From Amycolatopsis sp. NBC_01488 (GTDB lineage Bacteria > Actinomycetota > Actinomycetes > Mycobacteriales > Pseudonocardiaceae): 64,000 nucleotides of DNA. Each line of letters opens with the position of its first letter. Within the stretch, counting starts at the first letter, position 1. Both the position numbers and the translations under genes were made by a program. This document shows, one piece after another, positions 40,735-49,760 of the stretch. Location: contig NZ_CP109434.1 of the NCBI RefSeq assembly GCF_036227105.1, positions 7,102,501 through 7,166,500 on the forward strand, read 5' to 3'. A model generated the notes under the pieces. The model saw only the letters and a list, made by a program, of their open reading frames with translations, did no database searches and was not told where the DNA came from.

Positions 40735-43581
40735 TCAATTTGCGACACCACCCGCCACGGGCCGGAAGGACACGGTGAAGGACGTCTTCTGCGGCACCAG
40801 CCGGTACCGCGGCAGCACCCCGGGCCCACAGGCCGCCGTCCCGAGCCCGTGCTGGGCCAAGTCCAGCGTCAGGTGCACGTGGTCGCCGGAGACCAGCTCG
40901 TCGGTGTGCCTGGCCGCCTCCAGGTCCGCCGCCGTCCAGCGGCGGGCGGTGAAGTCGAACGTGGGATCGCCGTCGACGCGGATGCCCGTGCCGTCCGGGT
41001 CCGTCAGGCGGGCCCAGCGCACGGCCGTCCGGTTGCCGTTCTCCTGCGGGAAGACGTACGGCGTCTGCAGGCCGTCGACGCTGCTCGAGAACCGTCCGAT
41101 CCGCGCCGCCTGGCGGCTGTCCGGGTAGGCCTCGCCCGGGCCGCCGCCGAACCACTCGGCCGAGCCGAACGTCCCGGGGACCGCCATCGCCAGGCCGAGC
41201 CGGGGGAGCGTGCCGGGGAAGTCGCCGTCCGGGGTCACGTCCACGCGCAGCCTGAGGCCGCCGTCGAAGGCCGTCCACGTGTAGTCCGCGAACAGGCCGA
41301 ACGGCTGCGCCGGCGGGGCGACGCGGGTGCGCACCACCAGTTCGTCGCCGTCGGCGTCGACGGTGATCACGCGGTGCTGCAGCCGGTGCAGACCCGCCTC
41401 GCGCCACTGCTCGGCGTCGGGCCGCCCGGGCGACGAGCCGCGGTCGTTGTCCGTCGTGGCGCGCCAGACGTCCAGCCGCGGTCCCTGCACCGGGTGCCCG
41501 CCGAGCGACGTCAGCGTGCCGGTCGCCGGGTCGAACTCGCCGGCGCCGAGGATGAGCTGCCCGGCCGTGCGGAACACCGGCCCCCGCCCCGGCGGCGAAG
41601 GCCGTGCGGGCGCCGGCGACACCGGCAGCTGGCCCCAGCCAACGACGTGTCCGGCGGGCGCCCACGCCGTGTCAGAGACCAGCGACGCCGAGACGGTCAA
41701 CCAGGACTCGCCGCCGGTGGGCGGCAATGGCGGCAGCGGGATCGAAACGCTCTGTCCGGAGTGGACTGCCGGGACGTCGAGGACGCCTTGCGCGACAGCG
41801 GTTCCTTCGTCTTCGAGCACCCAGGTGAACCGCAGGTGCCCGGTGCTCACGAAGTCGTAGTGGTTCGAGACGCGGATACCGGCAGGATCCGTGTCGATCC
41901 GGACCGGCTCGATGATCTTCGCGAACTCCGTCAGCCCTGGAGACGGTGTCCGGTCGGGGAAGAGCAGCCCGTCGATGACGAAGTTGCCGTCGTGGATGGA
42001 TTCGCCGAAGTCGCCTCCGTACGCGAAGTGGCCCGGCGCGGCCAGGCCGTGGTCGATCCACTCCCAGACGAACCCGCCCTGGCAGTTCGGGTACCGCTCG
42101 AACAGCTCGCGGTACTCCAGCAGCCCGCCCGGCCCGTTGCCCATGGCGTGCGCGTACTCGCAGAGCACGAACGGCAGGTCCCGGCGGCGCTGGTTCTCGT
42201 CCTCCCGGCGCCCGATCCGCTCGACTTCGTCGGGCGTCGCGTACATGCGACTGTGGACGTCCACATAGGAGCACTCGTGGTCACCCTCGTAGTGCACCGG
42301 CCGGGTCGGATCGCGATGCCGCACCCACTCCGCCATCCGCGCCAGGTTGTCCCCGGTGTGGCTCTCGTTGCCCAGCGACCAGAGGATCACGCTGGGCCGG
42401 TTCTTGTCCCGCTCGACCGTGCGCCGCATCCGGTCCAGGTAGGCGTCCGTCCACATCGGATCGTCGCTCGGGTTGCGGTCCCAGCCGAGCGGCCCGAAGC
42501 CGTGCGTCTCGAGGTCGCATTCGTCGACCACCCACAGGCCGTACTCGTCGCACAGCTCCAGGAACGCCGGGTCCGGCGGGTAGTGGCTGGTGCGGACGGC
42601 GTTGACGTTGTGCCGTTTCATCAGCAGCACGTCGGCCAGCGCGGTCTCCCGCGAGACGACGCGGCCGGTGTGCGGGTCGTGCTCGTGGCGGTTGACGCCG
42701 CGCAGGAGCAGGCGCCGCCCGTTGACCTTGAGCCGGCCGTCCTCGACGGTCACTGTCCGGAACCCGATCCGCACCGGCACGCGTTCGGCCACCGTGGACA
42801 GCGTGCCGTCGTAGAGCCGGGGCGTCTCGGCGCTCCACGGCTCGACGGGCAGCTCCAGCGGCTCCCCGGCCGGATGCCCGGCAACGCCCAGCGCCGGGAT
42901 GTCCAGCACGACGTCCGGCGCGGTCTCGACCCGGACCGTGCCCAGCCCGGTCGTGTGATCGTAGTCCGCACGCAGCCAGTAGTCGCCGATCCCGCCGGAC
43001 GGCCGGGCGAGCAGCGTGACGGCCCGGAAGATCCCGGACAGCCACCACATGTCCTGGTCTTCGAGGTAGCTGCCGGCCGACCACTGGTGCACGCGGACGA
43101 CCAGGACGTTGTCCCGCGGCCGCAGGAGCGGCCCGACCTCGAACTCCGACGGCAGCTGGCTGCCCTTCGTGACCCCGAGTTCGGTGCCGTTGAGCCAGAT
43201 CCGGCCGCACGAGTCGATCCCGTCGAAGCGCAGCAGCGCGGATCCGGACGGCCAGTCGGAAGGCAGATCGAACCGCAGCCGGTGGTCACCGGTCGGGTTC
43301 TCCGACGGCACGTGCGGTGGGTCGACCGGGAAGGGGTAGTGCACGTTCGTGTAGGCGGGCTTCCCGTGGCCGTGCAGCTGCCACAGCGATGGCACCGGCA
43401 GCTCGTCCCACGCGCCGTCGTCGAAATCGATCTCCGAGACGTCCGGGGGAGCCGCGGCGAGGCTCGGCGACAGATGGAACCGCCAGGTTCCGTTCAGGGA
43501 CAGCGACGGCGCGTCGGAGCCGAAGGCCGCGCGCGGAGTCACCGAGCCGTAGCCCGGGCCCGGGTCTTCGACGTACGACAT
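40735..43581 (-). CDS. lacZ: Beta-galactosidase, GH2 (LacZ type)
   Basis: A 948-residue cytosolic five-domain GH2 beta-galactosidase. Order: jelly-roll sugar-binding domain (about 30-190, with NGTWRFHLSPS), beta-sandwich, TIM barrel from about 300 (LLLRGVNRHEHDP), then the small domains ending in the Bgal_small_N type region. The acid/base Glu is in SLGNESHTG and the nucleophile Glu in FVLCEYAHAMGN; HGFGPLGWDRNPSDD is also typical. No signal peptide. It is preceded by a perfect palindromic operator and by lacI on the same strand. It would split lactose or plant beta-galactosides taken up by other loci; no permease is beside it. Confidence 0.93.
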   Translation of the reverse strand: MSYVEDPGPGYGSVTPRAAFGSDAPSLSLNGTWRFHLSPSLAAAPPDVSEIDFDDGAWDELPVPSLWQLHGHGKPAYTNVHYPFPVDPPHVPSENPTGDHRLRFDLPSDWPSGSALLRFDGIDSCGRIWLNGTELGVTKGSQLPSEFEVGPLLRPRDNVLVVRVHQWSAGSYLEDQDMWWLSGIFRAVTLLARPSGGIGDYWLRADYDHTTGLGTVRVETAPDVVLDIPALGVAGHPAGEPLELPVEPWSAETPRLYDGTLSTVAERVPVRIGFRTVTVEDGRLKVNGRRLLLRGVNRHEHDPHTGRVVSRETALADVLLMKRHNVNAVRTSHYPPDPAFLELCDEYGLWVVDECDLETHGFGPLGWDRNPSDDPMWTDAYLDRMRRTVERDKNRPSVILWSLGNESHTGDNLARMAEWVRHRDPTRPVHYEGDHECSYVDVHSRMYATPDEVERIGRREDENQRRRDLPFVLCEYAHAMGNGPGGLLEYRELFERYPNCQGGFVWEWIDHGLAAPGHFAYGGDFGESIHDGNFVIDGLLFPDRTPSPGLTEFAKIIEPVRIDTDPAGIRVSNHYDFVSTGHLRFTWVLEDEGTAVAQGVLDVPAVHSGQSVSIPLPPLPPTGGESWLTVSASLVSDTAWAPAGHVVGWGQLPVSPAPARPSPPGRGPVFRTAGQLILGAGEFDPATGTLTSLGGHPVQGPRLDVWRATTDNDRGSSPGRPDAEQWREAGLHRLQHRVITVDADGDELVVRTRVAPPAQPFGLFADYTWTAFDGGLRLRVDVTPDGDFPGTLPRLGLAMAVPGTFGSAEWFGGGPGEAYPDSRQAARIGRFSSSVDGLQTPYVFPQENGNRTAVRWARLTDPDGTGIRVDGDPTFDFTARRWTAADLEAARHTDELVSGDHVHLTLDLAQHGLGTAACGPGVLPRYRLVPQKTSFTVSFRPVAGGVAN

Positions 43582-43588
43582 GACACCT

Positions 43589-43618
43589 CCCGTGAGCGTT
43601 CCCGTGAACGTTCACGGG
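43589..43618. promoter_or_regulatory. LacI-type operator upstream of lacZ
   Basis: CCCGTGAACGTTCACGGG (43601-43618) is a perfect 18-bp palindrome with the CG centre typical of LacI-family sites. Directly before it, CCCGTGAGCGTT (43589-43600) repeats the left part. It begins 20 bp before the lacZ start. The LacI protein encoded at 43662-44666 is the obvious binder. Confidence 0.85.
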
Positions 43619-43661
43619 CCTGGTCGAAGTGTGCTGACCGCCGCGACGGTGTGTCAAGGGA

Positions 43662-44666
43662 TCAGGCGGATTCGCGCAGGTGAAGCGCGGCGCGGACGAT
43701 CAGCTGACCGGGTTCGAGGGGCGCGGCCCCGGTCACGAGCCGGGCCGCCTGCTCGACGGCCAGCGCGCCGAGCGCGCGGGTGTCGACGGCGACGCTGGAG
43801 AGCTCGGGTTCGACCAGCGTGCCGAGGGCCAGCCCGTCGAACCCGATCACGGCGAGGTCGGCGGGCACGCGCAGGCCGAACCGGCGGGCCTCACGCAGGG
43901 CGCCGATGGCGATGACGTCGTTGAAGGCGAACACAGCGGTGACGTCGGGGTGCGCGGCGAGCAGGGTGGCGAGCGCCGCACCACCGCCGTCGACGGTCTG
44001 GGCGGCCCGCGTGATCCACCCGGGCGCGACGGCGATGCCGTGCCCGGCGGCGGCCCGGAGGAACCAGCGCTGCCGGATGCTCGGCTCGGGCCGGCGGTCG
44101 TGGTCGAGCATCCCGATCCGCCGGTGGCCGCGCTCGACGAGGTGGGCGACGGCCTCGCGGACCCCGTCCTCGCCGTCGATCGAGATGCCGCTGAACCGCG
44201 GGGTGCGCGGCTCGCGGCCGAGCAGGACCACGGGGACGCCGGGGGTGAAGCGGTCGAGGTCCTCTTCGGACCGGCTGAAGTACCCGACGACGGCGTCGAC
44301 CTGGGTGCCGATCACGCGAAGGGTGGCGAGTTCCTGCTCGGCGTCGTCGGCGGTGTCGTAGACGACGACGTGCCACCCGCGGGCCCTGGCCGCCTCGAGT
44401 GCCCCGGAGGCGACCTCGGTGAAGAAGGGGTTGAGCAGGTCCGGCACGACGAGGCCGATGGTGGTGGTGTCCTGCCGGACGAGGCCGCGGGCGAACCGGC
44501 TGGGCCGGTACCCCAGCTCCCGGGCGGCGTCCAGGACGCGCTGCTTGGTGGAGCCGTCGATCTCGGCCTTGTCGTTCAGCGCGCGCGACACGGTCTGCCG
44601 CGAGACGCCGGCCGAGCGGGCGACGTCGTGGATCGTCACCCGCCGGGGTTCCGTGCTCGAGGACAC
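43662..44666 (-). CDS. LacI-family repressor
   Basis: A 334-residue LacI/GalR regulator: N-terminal helix-turn-helix and hinge (VTIHDVARSAGVSRQTVSRAL, with the hinge near residue 55) and a periplasmic-binding-protein-like core (IGLVVPDLLNPFF to the end). The GTG at 44666 follows GGAGGTGGGCG. It lies 80 bp upstream of lacZ on the same strand and its operator is between the two, so it likely represses lacZ until a galactoside binds. Confidence 0.92.
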   Translation of the reverse strand: MSSSTEPRRVTIHDVARSAGVSRQTVSRALNDKAEIDGSTKQRVLDAARELGYRPSRFARGLVRQDTTTIGLVVPDLLNPFFTEVASGALEAARARGWHVVVYDTADDAEQELATLRVIGTQVDAVVGYFSRSEEDLDRFTPGVPVVLLGREPRTPRFSGISIDGEDGVREAVAHLVERGHRRIGMLDHDRRPEPSIRQRWFLRAAAGHGIAVAPGWITRAAQTVDGGGAALATLLAAHPDVTAVFAFNDVIAIGALREARRFGLRVPADLAVIGFDGLALGTLVEPELSSVAVDTRALGALAVEQAARLVTGAAPLEPGQLIVRAALHLRESA

Positions 44667-44751
44667 CGCCCACCTCCTGGAGGTCGAGTATGCCCGCCCA
44701 CGGCCCGGGCGCTACCCGGCGGCCGTGATCGAAGCGCCGGCCCGCGTCGGC

Positions 44752-45657
44752 TCAGAAGATGGACCAGCCGGTCAACGTCGTGAAGCGGTCCAGTGCCGAG
44801 ACGCCCGCGACCGAATTGCCGCGGGCGTCCAAACCGGGGCTCCACACGCACACCGCGCACCGGCCGGGGACCACCGCGACGATCCCGCCGCCGACGCCGC
44901 TCTTGCCCGGCAGGCCGACCCGGTAGGCGAACTCGCCCGCCGCGTCGTACGTGCCGCACGTCAGCATCACGGCGTTGATCCGCTTGGCCGCGCTCAGCCC
45001 GAGCAGGCGGGTGCCGTCGTTGCGGATGCCGTGGCGGGCCAGGAAGAGCGCCGAACGCGCGACGTCCGCGCAGCTCATCTCGATCGAGCACTGGCGGACG
45101 TACTGGTCGAGCACCGACGGCACCGGGTGGCGCATGTTGCCGTAGGACGCCATGAAGTACGCGAGCGCGCGGTTGCGGTCGGCGTGGGCCGCCTCCGACG
45201 CGGCGACCTCGGGGTCGACGTCGATGTCCGGCCGGCCGCTCTCCTCGCGCAGGAACGTCAGCAGCGCGTCGACCGCGTCACCGTGCCGGGCCAGCTCGTC
45301 GGTCACCACCAGCGCGCCCGCGTTGATGAACGGGTTGCGGGGGATGCCGTCCTCGTGTTCCAGCTGCACCAGTGAGTTGAACGGGTCGCCGGACGGCTCG
45401 CGCCCGACGCGCGTCCAGACGCCGTCGCCGCGGGACAGCACCAGCGCCAGCGTGAACACCTTCGACATGCTCTGCACCGAGAACGGCCGCCGCCAGTCGC
45501 CGACGCCGTGCAGCGCACCGTCCACTTCGGCCACGGCCATGCCGAACCGGCGCGGCTCGATCCGGGCCAGTGCGGGGATGTAGTCCGCGACGGCGCCGCG
45601 GCCGACCTCCGGCGCGACGTCGTCGGCGATCCGGTCCAGCAGCGCCGCGAGGTCCAC
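44752..45657 (-). CDS. glsA: Glutaminase
   Basis: A 301-residue serine-dependent glutaminase with a beta-lactamase-like fold, hydrolysing glutamine to glutamate and ammonia. Active-site SMSK (SxxK) is near residue 63; NPFINAGAL and the later NDGTRLLG and GLPGKSGVGGG segments are family signatures. The GTG start is the first in frame. The stand-alone form, without a C-terminal STAS or ankyrin extension, is of normal length. It is divergent from an amino-acid permease gene. Confidence 0.92.
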   Translation of the reverse strand: MDLAALLDRIADDVAPEVGRGAVADYIPALARIEPRRFGMAVAEVDGALHGVGDWRRPFSVQSMSKVFTLALVLSRGDGVWTRVGREPSGDPFNSLVQLEHEDGIPRNPFINAGALVVTDELARHGDAVDALLTFLREESGRPDIDVDPEVAASEAAHADRNRALAYFMASYGNMRHPVPSVLDQYVRQCSIEMSCADVARSALFLARHGIRNDGTRLLGLSAAKRINAVMLTCGTYDAAGEFAYRVGLPGKSGVGGGIVAVVPGRCAVCVWSPGLDARGNSVAGVSALDRFTTLTGWSIF

Positions 45658-45792
45658 GGCCGTAGCGTAGGAGCCGCGTCTGCCCGGGTGCGCGGCGGCC
45701 CGGTCAACTCGACCCTGTCAAATCAAAACGGGGTGATACCAGCAGAAAGCCAGTGGTGATCTCCGGCACACCTTAAGTCTTCCTTAGTCCGC

Positions 45793-45821
45793 TTGGTGAC
45801 CTGCCGCACACGCTCTAGCGT
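45793..45821 (+). promoter_or_regulatory. Candidate promoter of the amino-acid permease
   Basis: TTGGTG (45793-45798) and TAGCGT (45816-45821) are spaced 17 bp apart, and a start site about seven bases later would give a very short leader before the ATG at 45831. The whole 173-bp gap to glsA is AT-richer than its surroundings. Confidence 0.4.
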
Positions 45822-45830
45822 CTCCAAACC

Positions 45831-47222
45831 ATGGATTCCTCGCTGCTCACCGAAAAAGGTGAAAGCTACTCGAAAGCGCTGGGCAACCGCCAAGTGCAGA
45901 TGATCGCCATCGGCGGCGCGATCGGCGTCGGGCTGTTCCTCGGCGCCGGCGGCAAGCTCCACCAGGTCGGCCCGTCGCTGATCCTGTCCTACGCGATCTG
46001 CGGGGTGGCCGCCTACTTCGTGATGCGCGCGCTCGGCGAGCTCGTTCTGCACGAGCCGAGCTCCGGCAGCTTCGTCACCTACGCGCGGAAGTTCATCGGC
46101 CCGTGGGCCGGCTTCGCCTCCGGCTGGATGTACTGGGTCAACTGGGCGATGACCGGGATCGCGGAGATCACCGCGGTCGCGATCTACGTCCACAAGTGGC
46201 TGCCCGACGTGCCGCAGTGGATCACCGCGCTGGTGGCCCTCGGCGTGCTGCTCGCGGTGAACCTGCTGAGCGTCAAGCTGTTCGGGGAGCTGGAGTTCTG
46301 GTTCTCGGTGGTCAAGGTGCTGGCCATCGTGGTCTTCCTGGTCACCGCGCTGGGCCTGGTGTTCACCAGCGCGAACATCGGCGGCACACCCGCCGGCGTG
46401 CACAACCTGACCGACCACAGTGGATTCTTCCCGGCGGGCATCGGCATCGCGCTGATGACGCTGCAGGCGGTCATCTTCGCCTACTCGGCCATCGAGGTCG
46501 TCGGCATCGCGGCCGGCGAGACGAAGGACGCCCGCAAGGTGCTGCCCAAGGCGATCAACGGGGTCGTGTGGCGGATCGGCGTCTTCTACGTCGGCTCGGT
46601 GCTGATGCTGGCGATGCTGCTGCCGTGGCCGTTCTACAACGGCGACGAGAGCCCGTTCGTGACGGTGTTCAGCCGCCTCGGCATCCCGGGCATCGGCGAC
46701 GTGATGAACGCGGTCGTGCTGACCGCGGCGCTCTCCAGCGTCAACTCCGGCCTCTACTCCACCGGCCGGATCCTGCGCTCGCTGGCCGAAAAGGGCGAGG
46801 CGCCGTCGTTCGTGAGCCGGATGAGCAGCCGGCACGTGCCCTACGGCGGCATCCTGTTCACCTCGGTCGCCTACCTGCTCGGCGTGGTGCTGAACTACCT
46901 GGTGCCCAAGGACGCCTTCGACATCGCGATCGCGATCGCCTCCCTCGGCGTGATCAGCACCTGGGCGACGCTCGTGTTCTGCCAGCTGCGCCTGCGTCAG
47001 GCCGCCCTGCGCGGCGAGGTCGAGCGGCCGTCGTACCGGATGCCGTGGGCGCCGTACTCGGGCTGGGCGACGCTGGCGTTCCTGGCGTTGGTCGTCGTGC
47101 TGATGGGCTTCTCGGACGGCGCCGAGAAGATCGCGTTCTACTCGATCCCCGTGCTGGCCGTCGTGCTGGCGGTGGGCTGGCGAGTGATCTCGAAGCGGCG
47201 CGAAAGCGTCCTGGCCGAATAG
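45831..47222 (+). CDS. Amino-acid permease (APC family, AnsP/GabP-like)
   Basis: A 463-residue membrane protein with 12 predicted spans, of the AAT branch of APC transporters. Motifs: IAIGGAIGVGLFLGAG in helix 1, MRALGELVLHEPSSGSF, SGWMYWVNWAMTGIAEITAV, and SAIEVVGIAAGETKD. The helix-3 region is like asparagine permease AnsP, but GABA or aromatic amino acid transport cannot be excluded. It starts at ATG 45831 and is divergent from glutaminase, which suggests uptake and use of amide amino acids. Confidence 0.87.
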   Translation: MDSSLLTEKGESYSKALGNRQVQMIAIGGAIGVGLFLGAGGKLHQVGPSLILSYAICGVAAYFVMRALGELVLHEPSSGSFVTYARKFIGPWAGFASGWMYWVNWAMTGIAEITAVAIYVHKWLPDVPQWITALVALGVLLAVNLLSVKLFGELEFWFSVVKVLAIVVFLVTALGLVFTSANIGGTPAGVHNLTDHSGFFPAGIGIALMTLQAVIFAYSAIEVVGIAAGETKDARKVLPKAINGVVWRIGVFYVGSVLMLAMLLPWPFYNGDESPFVTVFSRLGIPGIGDVMNAVVLTAALSSVNSGLYSTGRILRSLAEKGEAPSFVSRMSSRHVPYGGILFTSVAYLLGVVLNYLVPKDAFDIAIAIASLGVISTWATLVFCQLRLRQAALRGEVERPSYRMPWAPYSGWATLAFLALVVVLMGFSDGAEKIAFYSIPVLAVVLAVGWRVISKRRESVLAE

Positions 47223-47237
47223 CGCCGGACTCCCGGG

Positions 47238-47855
47238 TCAGCGCAGGTAGTTGTAGACGCTGGCCCGGGAGATCCCGAGCAGGTCGGTCAGCGCCGGCAC
47301 CGCGTTCTTCACCTCCAGGAACCCGCGCTCCTTCAGCGTCCGCACCAGGTCCTTCTTCGCGGCGGCGGGCAGGCTGCGCGGGGTGTGGCCGCGCTCGGTC
47401 GCGTAGTCCTCGACCAGCGCGCGCAGCCCGTCGCCGGTCCGGGCGCGCAGGCTCTCGACCAGGGGCGCCGGTTCGTCGGTGCGGGCCAGCCGGGTCAGGG
47501 CGCGGGCCGCGGAGCCCAGCAGGGAGACGTCGAGGTTGAGGCACAGCGCCGCGACGTATTCGCCGCCCGAGTTGCGGATGCCGATCGACGTGCTCTTCGC
47601 GGGCCGGCCGTCGGGGAAGCGGTTCGGGTAGTTCTGCAGCACGTCCGGGAACCCGGGGTCGGCGATCCGGGCCAGGCCCAGCTCGGTCGCCGGATCGCCG
47701 ACGGCGCGCCCGGACAGCCCGCCTTCGATCGCGCGCACCGCGTGGGCCGGGTCGCGCAGGTCGTGCAGCACGACTTCGCACAGGCCGGGGAACATCCGCC
47801 CGACGGCCTGGGCGATCTTCCCGGCCTCGCGCAGCAGCAGCTCGTCCTCGGTCAT
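47238..47855 (-). CDS. YheO-type PAS/HTH regulator
   Basis: A 205-residue regulator: an N-terminal PAS-like YheO domain (residues 5-115; GLCEVVLHDL, SIGIRNSGGEYVAALCLNLD) and a C-terminal helix-turn-helix of the HTH_22 kind (GFLEVKNAVPALTDLLGISRASVYNYLR). Related proteins such as DhuR govern genes for D-amino-acid or PLP-enzyme metabolism. It is translationally coupled (ATGA) to the threonine synthase-like gene upstream, which is its probable target. Confidence 0.85.
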   Translation of the reverse strand: MTEDELLLREAGKIAQAVGRMFPGLCEVVLHDLRDPAHAVRAIEGGLSGRAVGDPATELGLARIADPGFPDVLQNYPNRFPDGRPAKSTSIGIRNSGGEYVAALCLNLDVSLLGSAARALTRLARTDEPAPLVESLRARTGDGLRALVEDYATERGHTPRSLPAAAKKDLVRTLKERGFLEVKNAVPALTDLLGISRASVYNYLR

Positions 47856-48961
47856 CCGATCAGCTCCCGCAGCCGGTCGGGCGCCTTCAACCCGGACCCG
47901 GTGAGGACGACGACGGTCGTCTCGCCGGGCCGGATGGCTCCTCGCGAGCGGAAGACGTCGATCGCCGCGGCGGCGGTCGCGCTGGTCGGCTCCGCGTAGA
48001 GGCCGAGCGACGCCAGCCGGCGGGCGGCCGCGGCGATGGCGTCCTCGGCGACGGCGGCGGTGTCGCCGCCCGACCGGCGGATCGCCGCGACGACCTCCGG
48101 GAGCCGGACCGGGTGCCGGATGGCGGTGCCTTCGGCGACGGTCGGGGCGAACTCCGGCGGCGGCCGGTCGTGGACGGCCGCGTCGATGGGGGCGCAGTTG
48201 CGCGGCTGGGCGACCAGCAGGCGCGGGCGCCGGGAGATCGCCCCGGCCGCCAGCAGCTCGCCGAACCCGAGGTCGCAGCCGAGCACGATGCTGCCGGCGC
48301 CGGCGACCGTGACGACCGCGTCCGGCGCGCGGAAGCCGAGGTCCTCCCACAGCTCGTAGGCCAGCGTCTTGGTGCCCTGCAGGAAGAAGGGGTGCCAGTT
48401 GTGGCTGGCGTAGGTCGTGCGGGACGAGCGGCGGACGGCCTCGGCGGCGGTGTCGTCGCGCGTGCCGGGCACCAGTTCGACGGCCGCGCCGTACGCGCGG
48501 GTTTGCAGGACCTTCGCCGCGGACGTCCCTTCGGGGGCCAGCACGGTGGCGGCGATCCCGGCGGCGGCGCTGTAGGCCGCGACCGACGAGCCGCCGTTGC
48601 CGGAGCTGTCTTCGAGCAGCTCGGTCACCCCGGCGCCGGCCAGCGCGGAGACCAGCACGCTGGAGCCGCGGTCCTTGAAGCTGCCGGTCGGGCTGAACCA
48701 CTCGAGCTTGAACCGCACGTCGTCGTCGCCCCACGGCCGCGGCACCAGCGGCGTGCAGCCCTCGCCGAGCGAGACCGGCCGCAGGTCGCCGGGCAGGGCG
48801 GCCCGGTACCGCCAGAGCGACCGGACCCCGGTGTCGACGTCGCCGGGGGCGAGCCCGGCCAGCGGCGCGACGGTCAGCGGTGCGCCGTCGTCGCCGCGCC
48901 ACCGCAGCGGGTCACCCGGGTAGCGCGTCCCCGAGCGCTCGTCGACGTACCAGTACTCCAC
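47852..48961 (-). CDS. Threonine synthase-like PLP-dependent enzyme
   Basis: A fold-type II PLP enzyme of 369 residues. The PLP lysine is in GSFKDRG, and SSGNGGSSVAAYSAAAGI contacts the cofactor phosphate, as in threonine synthase and diaminopropionate or serine/threonine ammonia-lyase relatives. The GTG at 48961 has AGCGGAGG five bases upstream; another GTG at 48967 lies within that site. The coupling to a YheO-type regulator suggests a catabolic lyase or a specialised amino-acid enzyme rather than housekeeping threonine synthesis. Confidence 0.82.
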   Translation of the reverse strand: MEYWYVDERSGTRYPGDPLRWRGDDGAPLTVAPLAGLAPGDVDTGVRSLWRYRAALPGDLRPVSLGEGCTPLVPRPWGDDDVRFKLEWFSPTGSFKDRGSSVLVSALAGAGVTELLEDSSGNGGSSVAAYSAAAGIAATVLAPEGTSAAKVLQTRAYGAAVELVPGTRDDTAAEAVRRSSRTTYASHNWHPFFLQGTKTLAYELWEDLGFRAPDAVVTVAGAGSIVLGCDLGFGELLAAGAISRRPRLLVAQPRNCAPIDAAVHDRPPPEFAPTVAEGTAIRHPVRLPEVVAAIRRSGGDTAAVAEDAIAAAARRLASLGLYAEPTSATAAAAIDVFRSRGAIRPGETTVVVLTGSGLKAPDRLRELIG

Positions 48962-48992
48962 GACCACCTCCGCTGAACAGATAGTCCAAGTA

Positions 48993-49007
48993 TAGATGTT
49001 ACGTCTA
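48993..49007. promoter_or_regulatory. Candidate operator upstream of the PLP enzyme operon
   Basis: TAGATGTTACGTCTA is a near-perfect inverted repeat about 30 bp before the gene, within an AT-rich promoter-like stretch that also has TATACT on the minus strand. The YheO-type regulator of the same operon is a reasonable binder. Confidence 0.5.
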
Positions 49008-49686
49008 CGGTTACTGACTGGTACGCGAAAGGCTTTCAGCTTCTTCTAAGGAAAATCTGTCACCGAAGTGTGGAAAATTCCTGACGAAGATCGTCGAGGA
49101 AGAGCGGAGGTACCGATGGTGTCCGGCTGAATACCCGCAGTCGTCCCGGTCGCGACGCGGATCACCGCGCGCCGCGGGCAGCCGGGGGACTCGGTCGCCG
49201 TCGGGCGTTTGAGCACGCGGAAGCCGGGTCGCCGGGGAGTCCACAGTGGACTCGGCCGATCCCGGCCGGGTAATCGCGTGCGTTCCGGGTGCGACTTTGG
49301 GCTGTGGGTAAAAGTGCCGGGGAAATAGCCGCCGGACAATCGGGAATGCTGCCGTTCCCGCGTTGTGGGCGGCCGGGGAGTCGTGACCGGGTTTACCGTC
49401 ACGACAGTTTGTGGTGCGCGGACGGGATTCATTCGGACCACCGAACGGCGTGGTCCGGTGTGGTCAGTCGCACTCCGCTCACCGGGTGAGAAGGCTTGCC
49501 CCATCCGGGCGTGTATGCCAGTGAACCGCAGGTCTGACCACTGTGGCCGGCCGTCGCCCGCGGTACGACGCCAATGTGGCACCGCTTCCCGGCGCGCGGA
49601 ACGTGACGGCAACGTTAAATTCTTGCGTCCTGCGGCTGGTTGATCCCGAATTTTCTGAACCATCGCGACGAAATCGTGGTGGGTTG

Positions 49687-49717
49687 TTGACGGACCCCGG
49701 CGGAACCCGCTTAAGTA
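49687..49717 (+). promoter_or_regulatory. Candidate promoter of the lipid-synthase operon
   Basis: TTGACG (49687-49692) is followed 18 bp later by TTAAGT (49711-49716), about 45 bp before the ATG at 49761. It is the best sigma-70-like pair in the gap. Confidence 0.5.
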
Positions 49718-49760
49718 CACCCCGTTACCCCTCACCCATTCGTGCGTAGCGGGAGTGCCC

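Larger units (their letters stand above)
48968..49760. other. Non-coding gap before the lipid-synthase operon
   Basis: About 790 bp without a supported gene. It holds the operator above, a copy of the iterated palindrome with extended arms (GAGTCCACAGTGGACTC, 49237-49253), and a likely promoter near its right end. GC content is lower than in the flanking genes. Small open frames here lack homology and plausible ribosome binding sites. No RNA gene or regulator recognised. Confidence 0.6.

Noticed and set aside
49289..49749. Small open frames in the gap before the synthase operon
   Set aside because: They overlap each other in different frames, have no ribosome binding site or homology, and the region is AT-richer than genuine genes here.
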